A stretch of DNA of 38,241 nucleotides from JAAZBW01 sp035647855. Lineage in GTDB: Bacteria; Actinomycetota; Actinomycetes; Actinomycetales; Actinomycetaceae. Positions 33,718-38,241 of the stretch are shown one piece after another. Below the pieces are notes generated by a model. It saw only the letters and a program-made list of their open reading frames with translations. It searched no databases and was not told the DNA's origin. Within the stretch, counting starts at the first letter, position 1, and every line of letters begins with the position of its first letter. The stretch is from assembly GCA_035647855.1 (NCBI GenBank), contig DASRMP010000050.1, positions 1-38,241 on the forward strand, given 5' to 3'. The position numbers and the translations under genes are program-made.

Positions 33718-34272
33718 GTGACTTGTCCGTCGTCCAAGATGGCCGGTTTTGGCATGACGTCGTTCGGGGACGCCGTCGAGCGCCGGGACGGACGGACGGG
33801 CGAACGTGTCTCGGAGGAGACGTGGGCGCTGGTGTCGGAGTGCCTACCCATCTCGATGGCGGCACTCTCGGACGCGGGCGTCCGGATCGTGCTGCCCCGC
33901 CTCCGCGGCCTAGTGGACGCCGGGTGGCGTCCCCGCGAGATCCGTGAGGTCCTCACCGGGGTCGGGCTGCCGGACAACGCGCGCTCGATGCCGCACCTGG
34001 TGGCGCACCATCTCGGCGCGATCACACCCGGATCGGCGCCAGGACGGGTGGGGGAGGCCCGTCGTCGGGCGGAACAGGCCGCGCAACAGGCCAGTCTCGG
34101 CCTCACCGACGACGCAGTGACCACAGCCTCTGCGGAAAACGAGGCGGAGGTGCGTGCGCAGGGTGTCGCGTACGTGCGAAGTCTCGCCGCGAAGAACCCT
34201 CGTGAGGCGGAGGAGTGGGCGCGGCGGGTGTGCGTGCCGTGGCCGCTCGAGGTGATGGAGGGAGAAGCGTGA
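33718..34272 (+). CDS. Hypothetical protein beside tRNA-Lys
   Basis: An up to 184-residue, mostly helical soluble protein I cannot assign. The central region (WALVSECLPISMAALSDAGV, then GWRPREIREVLTGVGLP and SMPHLVAHHLGAI) looks like a small winged-helix-type domain as found at the ends of replication or regulatory proteins on actinobacterial mobile elements; this is an impression, not a match. An Ala/Gln/Arg helix follows. The start is uncertain: GTG 33718, ATG 33739 or ATG 33754, none with a good ribosome site, so the gene may be a 5'-truncated remnant. Its TGA overlaps the next ATG by one base. Confidence 0.6.
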   Translation: MTCPSSKMAGFGMTSFGDAVERRDGRTGERVSEETWALVSECLPISMAALSDAGVRIVLPRLRGLVDAGWRPREIREVLTGVGLPDNARSMPHLVAHHLGAITPGSAPGRVGEARRRAEQAAQQASLGLTDDAVTTASAENEAEVRAQGVAYVRSLAAKNPREAEEWARRVCVPWPLEVMEGEA

Positions 34273-34439
34273 TGAACGAGCTCACACTGTCAGCCGAATC
34301 GAACGAGGGGCTACGCACTTGTCTGCGCATCGGCGTGGCCGGGGACTGGTGGACGGCGGCCGCCAAAGCCATCGGCGTGGCGCTGATGGACCGCTTCGCC
34401 GACGCCCCGGTCCGTGCCCGACCGTGCTGCGGACCGTGA
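34272..34439 (+). CDS. Hypothetical 55-residue protein coupled to the previous gene
   Basis: The ATG overlaps the preceding stop (TGATG) with GGAGAAG 5 nt upstream, a normal coupled arrangement. The protein begins MNELTLSAESNEGL and has a short amphipathic segment DWWTAAAKAIGVALMDRF. It ends 2 bp before the IS3-type end at 34442, so the present C-terminus may have been set by that insertion. No family recognised. Confidence 0.5.
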   Translation: MNELTLSAESNEGLRTCLRIGVAGDWWTAAAKAIGVALMDRFADAPVRARPCCGP

Positions 34440-34441
34440 GC

Positions 34442-34626
34442 TGAGGGGCGAATTCCGGACCGGGTGTTTTTTTGATGTTTCAGGCGGCTGCCTGGGTTTG
34501 GTACCAGTCGTACTCGACCTCGTTGGGGGTGCGGTATCCGAGTGCTGAGTGGAGCCTTTTCTGATTACACCGCAACTCAATGTATGCCGTGATGTCCCGG
34601 ATCGCGCGTTCCCGCGTCGGATAAAC
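34442..34626 (-). mobile_element. 3' remnant of an IS3-family element
   Basis: The minus strand from about 34626 to the stop at 34480 encodes the last ~48 residues of an IS3-type OrfB transposase: AIRDITAYIELRCNQKRLHSALGYRTPNEVE is the typical end of the integrase core with its catalytic Glu helix region removed upstream. The outer end at 34442 begins TGAGGGGCGAATTCCGGACC, as expected for an IS3 terminal repeat with a TGA tip. The rest of the element is absent; sequence switches to an IS1182-like fragment at about 34,628. Confidence 0.82.
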
Positions 34627-34630
34627 AGTC

Positions 34631-34795
34631 ATCGTGGAACCAGTGTTCGGGCAAATGCACACCCCGCAAAAGGCGAAGCACCTCCTGCTGCGCGGGCTCG
34701 AGGCCGCGCGAAGCGAGTGGCTGCTACTGGCCGCCTGCCACAACCTCCGAAAGCTCTACCAGCACACAGCAACCGGCGCCACAGCCACCGGGTAG
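34631..34795 (+). pseudogene. C-terminal fragment of an IS1182-like (DDE) transposase
   Basis: In the plus frame from 34631 the translation runs IVEPVFGQMHTPQKAKHLLL, then RGLEAARSEWLLLAACHNL and RKLY to a TAG at 34793-34795. This is the terminal block of IS1182-type transposases, which carries the last acidic residue (VEPVFGQ) and the SEW...HNL motif. No start or upstream catalytic region remains. The 34796-34991 stretch after it is Pro/Arg-rich noncoding DNA, probably the IS flank. Confidence 0.75.
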
Positions 34796-34991
34796 GCCCG
34801 GCAAGCCACGGGCCCGCCCGGCCGCCGTGGTCAGCCGACCCAGCCCGCTGACGAGCCCCGGGCCCGCCCCGCACCAAGACCCGGGCGACGATCCTCCACA
34901 AAGCCGTCACGAACGCCAGTCACACCACCCCAATTCCGACACACGCTCCTCAGTGCCATCGTTCGTATATGTGCGGAACGCGCAATGGTTT

Positions 34992-35816
34992 CTACCGGTT
35001 GCGCTGGGTGAGGTAGTCGTCTGCGAGGTGTTCGATAACGTGCGCCGGACCAATCAGCACACGCGGCGCCGGTCCGTCGGTGTCCCGCGCTGTACCTCTC
35101 AACGTGATAGCGGCGAGAGTTTCGCCGCGGTCGATCCTCGGTGCGAGCCTTGCCGCGTTCTGGCGATTCACGTATCCAAGAGGCCCCACACCCTCAGCGG
35201 TGTACAGCGAAACGGCGTTCGGGTCATGCACGTTTCCCGGTTCCCTCACAATCATCAATGAGGTGAGCGGGCGCGTTTCAGACGCGTGCACGAGCCGGTC
35301 ATAGTAGGACGTTCCCCGAATCTGAAAGCACACGACGCATGTGCGGTGTAATCTCCGTGACTTGGGGTTGATCCAGCCACCGCCCGGCGCTTCCATCACT
35401 AACTGACCGTGTGCCCGCACGAGCCTGAAACGCGGATAGCCCTGAGCGTCCACGGTGAGCGCTTCCCCTTCGTCTTCTGGCGGGAGGTAGTCAGCTACCC
35501 GTATCGAGTCCGTGCGCCAACGGGTGCCCGGTGGCGTCTGGTAACGGCGCACAATCGGGAGCGCAATCCGCGCAGGTCCGGCACCCGAATTGTCCCCAAC
35601 GACTGTGATCGTCACCCCGTTAGCCGTTGTCACCTGTTCCGTCTCGAGCACGGGGCGATCCTCAGCTGCAACGGGATCTTGGTGCGGCTCTACCGATCCA
35701 CGAGCCGGAGATTGTGCAGGTGCCGAACCGCCGGAGAACAGCAGCCACAACGCACCGAGCACGAGGACTCCCACGACTAGGGCCGCGACGATGAGCAGAA
35801 TGAGGGGGCCGTCCAC
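34992..35816 (-). CDS. Membrane-anchored HIRAN-domain protein
   Basis: A 274-residue protein with one N-terminal membrane segment (about residues 5-27), a low-complexity linker, a middle region, and a C-terminal HIRAN domain (about 164-243: CFQIRGTSYYD, IVREPGNVHDPNAVSLYT, LGYVNRQNAARLAPRID). HIRAN domains are best known from HLTF-type helicases, where they bind 3' DNA ends; here there is no helicase. Free-standing HIRAN genes occur in phage and accessory islands. Its start lies inside the end of the DUF4352-like gene (155-bp overlap in another frame), which is unusual. Confidence 0.8.
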   Translation of the reverse strand: MDGPLILLIVAALVVGVLVLGALWLLFSGGSAPAQSPARGSVEPHQDPVAAEDRPVLETEQVTTANGVTITVVGDNSGAGPARIALPIVRRYQTPPGTRWRTDSIRVADYLPPEDEGEALTVDAQGYPRFRLVRAHGQLVMEAPGGGWINPKSRRLHRTCVVCFQIRGTSYYDRLVHASETRPLTSLMIVREPGNVHDPNAVSLYTAEGVGPLGYVNRQNAARLAPRIDRGETLAAITLRGTARDTDGPAPRVLIGPAHVIEHLADDYLTQRNR

Positions 35817-36336
35817 ACCCAGAGCCTATGCACGGATAGCCGCGAGCGTGCCGATCCCGGTGTCGCAGGTAGGCGAGCATCTGCGGCTGCGGGAGTGGCG
35901 GATCTTGCTTCGGGATAGCCCACACGAACGGCCCACCGGTCCGCGGCTGGTACCGCACCGATACCAACTCGGCGCCCTCGTTAACCGGGTAGGTGATCCA
36001 TACGCGCACACACTCGCCCGCCCCTATCTCAGGCGTCCCGAGCGCGTAGGTCGGCTGCGGGAACTGCTGATATCCGATCTGTGATTCCATGTAGTGCCGA
36101 TTGTCCGTATCCACGAGCTTGAAATACTCACCCGAAAACGTCGAGCCTTCGGGCATGTCGTTACACAGCTCAACGTCTACCGAGACCCAATAGGTTCCTG
36201 CTGACTCCGGTACCGGTGCGCCTTCCGCGGATGGGTCCAAAACTTCATGAACGGTGATCGTCACGGCGCCACTGGGACCGACGGCAGCAACTTCTCCCAG
36301 TGCTAGCCGGTCGTCTTCCAGCGGGGTGTCGTCCAT
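35662..36336 (-). CDS. DUF4352-like extracellular domain protein, probably frameshifted
   Basis: Residues ~14-140 match the DUF4352-type immunoglobulin-like domain (AVTITVHEVLDP, YWVSVDVELCND, YFKLVDTDNRHYM, GAGECVRVWITYPV). Such domains usually follow a signal peptide or lipobox and a linker, but here the frame begins abruptly at an ATG with no good ribosome site. Upstream in a different frame lies a Thr/Pro/Glu-rich stretch (PHTPGSGPYTEAETTDVATT) that looks like the lost linker. After residue ~150 the frame becomes Arg/Gly-rich and overlaps the HIRAN gene; the alternative frame stops neatly at 35826. One or two indels are likely, so a damaged gene is a real possibility. Confidence 0.5.
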   Translation of the reverse strand: MDDTPLEDDRLALGEVAAVGPSGAVTITVHEVLDPSAEGAPVPESAGTYWVSVDVELCNDMPEGSTFSGEYFKLVDTDNRHYMESQIGYQQFPQPTYALGTPEIGAGECVRVWITYPVNEGAELVSVRYQPRTGGPFVWAIPKQDPPLPQPQMLAYLRHRDRHARGYPCIGSGCGRPPHSAHRRGPSRGSPRARCVVAAVLRRFGTCTISGSWIGRAAPRSRCS

Positions 36337-36604
36337 CGCTGGTGCGTCTTCGGATAGGTGTCTGTTGGTTCCAGCGCACCCGTCGTCGCCACATCGGTCG
36401 TTTCCGCCTCGGTGTAAGGCCCCGAACCGGGTGTGTGCGGCGTGACGTCAATGCGCATTCCAGGATCCTCTTCTGCCACGCGCCCGAAGCCAGGGCCGCC
36501 TGGAATGCGCGTGCCTCGGGACACGGTGTGCGCCGCGACGTTGTCGACGGTGGGCGGACCGACCCAGTTGCGGCTACCACATAAGCGCGGTTGGGCGCTC
36601 CAAT

Positions 36605-37234
36605 TCAGATGTTGCCGAACATTTCTGATAAACGGAGGAGTTTCATTCCACCCCAAACCGCAAACACCGGTGTGGCCACAACGCCGATTGCCACGCTCCC
36701 AGTCACCTTCCGCCTGCGGACAAGACGACGTTCCGACTCTGACAACGCAATCCAGTAACTACCCCACTGAATTTCGCAGTCAATATCATTGAGATCCAAG
36801 TGGCGCGCTGAACCTGCGTATCGCTCCTCCTGCTGGCATCTGAGTATCGCTCCCCGAACCCGTAAAGCGGAGATGCCGGCACAAACTAGAGCTGCAGCCA
36901 AAGTATACCAAACGGCACCATCCCGGAGGAGCGCAATAGACGCGATGACAACAGCGCATATAGAAAACCAGACTGTGGTGCGCCGGTACGTTCGCTGCCG
37001 ACTTTGGCGAGCAGCATTTACCAAGTCGTCGTGGCGGGTTCGTGCGCGGTATGCTTCGTTCTGATAATGCTGGCGCCCCTCCGCGGAGAGCTGACCATCG
37101 CTAGTGAACCACGGCGCGATCTCCTCGGTGAAACCCTTCGATGTGGGACCGCGTAAACTCTTTTCGTAACTGTCCATCCAGTCGCCAAAAGGACTGCCCT
37201 CAACTCGTTCCCGAAGGCTCTGTCCCCAGTTCAC
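36605..37234 (-). CDS. Hypothetical membrane protein in lower-GC DNA
   Basis: A 209-residue protein I do not recognise. A charged N-terminal half (~85 residues, WMDSYEKSLRG, EIAPWFTSDG) precedes two adjacent hydrophobic segments (~88-127), a loop with ERYAGSARHLDLNDIDCEIQW, and a last hydrophobic stretch near residues 182-198. The start is GTG 37234. Base composition is visibly lower in G+C than in the core genes, suggesting recent transfer. It shares its strand with the HIRAN, DUF4352 and TPR genes. Confidence 0.65.
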   Translation of the reverse strand: MNWGQSLRERVEGSPFGDWMDSYEKSLRGPTSKGFTEEIAPWFTSDGQLSAEGRQHYQNEAYRARTRHDDLVNAARQSRQRTYRRTTVWFSICAVVIASIALLRDGAVWYTLAAALVCAGISALRVRGAILRCQQEERYAGSARHLDLNDIDCEIQWGSYWIALSESERRLVRRRKVTGSVAIGVVATPVFAVWGGMKLLRLSEMFGNI

Positions 37235-37375
37235 AACCCAATCCTAGAGGAGTTCTCTCGGTTGACCTCACCCTTCAAGAGAGGTCGACGTTGGCTCATC
37301 GGACCCACCGGACTGCGGGTGGAGGACAGGCGAAACTGCGGCGCAGCGAGTGTGTCACACCAGGCCGCTCAACCG

Positions 37376-38084
37376 TCATCCGCCCGAATCGTCGTCCATG
37401 ATCTTGCGGGCAGAATCACGATTCTCGGCAAGCTGACGTGTTACGCGATGAGACGACCCAAACAGGCGTTTCGCGGAGTCCGCAGCCTCATCAAACTCCG
37501 CCAGTGCCTCAGAACGTCGACCCTGCTGCCAGTAGGCGTGGGCGAGGCTGTTCCGCGACGTCAACGTCGACGGGTGGTCCGGGCCCAGCACCCGGGTCCG
37601 GTCGGTCAGGGCCTCCTCGTACAGTGAGGTCGCCCGGCCCAGGTCCCCAGCCGCCTCGTAGGCGCCGGCGAGGTTGTTCCGCGACGTCAGCGTCGACGGG
37701 TGGTCCGGGCCCAGCACCCGTATCGAGTCGGCCAGGGTCGCCTCGAACAGTGGGATCGCCCGGCCCAGGTCCCCGGCCGCCTCGTAGGCGCCGGCGAGGT
37801 TGTTCCGCGACGCCAGAGTGTTCGGGTGGTCGGGACCCAGCACACGTATCGAGTCGGCCAGGGCCTCCTCGTGCAGTGGGATCGCCCGGCCCAGGTCCCC
37901 GGCCGCCCGGTAGGCGGAGGCGAGGTTGTTCCGCGACGTCAACGTCGACGGGTGGTCGGGACCCAGCACCCGTATCGAGTCGGCCAGGGTCGCCTCGAAC
38001 AGCGGGATCGCCCGGCCCAAGTCCCCGGCCGCCCGGTAGGCGGAGGCGAGGTTGTCCCGCGACGCCAGAGTGTTCGGGCGGTCG
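37376..38084 (-). CDS. Tetratricopeptide-repeat protein (5' end not resolved)
   Basis: The minus strand encodes at least five 42-residue TPR units of the kinesin-light-chain type, each with the form NTLASRNNLAxAYxAAGDLG then RAIPLxExxLADSIRVLGPD, followed by a more divergent last unit and a capping helix ending KIMDDDSGG. Units recur every 126 bp (landmarks near 37552, 37675, 37801, 37927 and 38053) and are near-identical. Such arrays are common as sensor arms of actinobacterial NB-ARC/STAND and effector proteins, but no effector domain is visible. The open frame continues to 38239 only because it reads the antisense of the inverted copy; the true N-terminus is outside the window or lost. Confidence 0.75.
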
Positions 38085-38241
38085 GGGACCTGGGCCGGGC
38101 GATCCCACTCTTCGAGGCGACCCTGACCGACTCGATACGGGTGCTGGGCCCGGACCACCCGAACACTCTGGCGTCGCGGAACAACCTCGCCTCCGCCTAC
38201 CGGGCGGCCGGGGACCTGGGCCGGGCGATCCCACTGCACGA
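38085..38241 (+). repeat. Inverted copy of TPR coding sequence at the window end
   Basis: From 38085 the plus strand reads GDLGRAIPLFEATLTDSIRV, LGPDHPNTLASRNNLASAYR, AAGDLGRAIPLH: the same TPR units as on the minus strand just to the left, now in opposite orientation and open to the edge. The switch lies within a short stretch resembling both orientations (CGGGCGGTCGGGG). Confidence 0.85.

Noticed and set aside
37376..38239. Single 287-residue TPR protein up to 38239
   Set aside because: Its first ~50 residues are the antisense of an inverted TPR copy, so the frame beyond about 38084 is not coding in that sense.

Overview
The window is high-GC DNA with actinobacterial gene content and order. 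It carries an NdgR/LtbR-type IclR regulator divergent from leuCD, a DUF3515 lipoprotein beside thiL and ddl, a DUF3516 helicase, and several start codons placed a few bases after a -10-like hexamer with no Shine-Dalgarno (leaderless style). The best fit is an Actinomycetota chromosome, perhaps Actinomycetaceae or Micrococcales. A dedicated GlnRS is present. The species cannot be named from sequence alone.

Bases 1-20,000 are a housekeeping core. On the minus strand, murA, plsC, gpsA and ddl form a tight run joining peptidoglycan precursor synthesis to phospholipid synthesis. A DUF3515 lipoprotein (+) and the 5' part of thiL (-) follow towards base 1. leuC-leuD face ndgR across a perfect 25-bp operator-like inverted repeat. 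Between ndgR and kbl lies about 675 bp of non-coding DNA with two unrelated repeat families, both with an 82-83 bp period, and a perfect 42-bp palindrome. Next come the threonine-to-glycine operon tdh-kbl, tRNA-Glu(CUC), tRNA-Gln(CUG), a lipoprotein, glnS and gltX, so both Glu/Gln tRNAs and both synthetases sit together. A Pr6Pr membrane protein, a large secreted propeller-like protein and an FAH-family protein separate this from the next block.

Bases 20,000-25,300 hold a five-gene operon: a DUF4213/DUF364 putative heavy-metal chelation protein, a siderophore/B12-type ABC importer (lipoprotein, FecCD permease, ATPase) and a small cupin. This is the best candidate for an incompletely described metal or metal-chelate uptake system. 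It is followed by about 680 bp of non-coding DNA with another short inverted/direct repeat family.

Bases 25,300-33,630 carry a DUF1624-type membrane acyltransferase-like protein, a DUF3516 Ski2-like helicase, an MBL hydrolase, a VIT1/CCC1 transporter, a YggS PLP protein with a repeat-rich N-terminus, a threonine synthase-like enzyme, tRNA-Leu(UAG), bcp and tRNA-Lys(CUU).

From tRNA-Lys to the end the character changes to accessory DNA. There are two coupled unknown genes, remnants of an IS3-family and an IS1182-like transposase abutting each other, a membrane-anchored HIRAN protein overlapping a DUF4352-like gene with signs of frameshift, a lower-GC membrane protein, and a TPR gene of near-identical 126-bp repeats. 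At about 38,076-38,090 the coding strand of these TPR repeats flips, which is either a real inverted duplication or an assembly fold-back.
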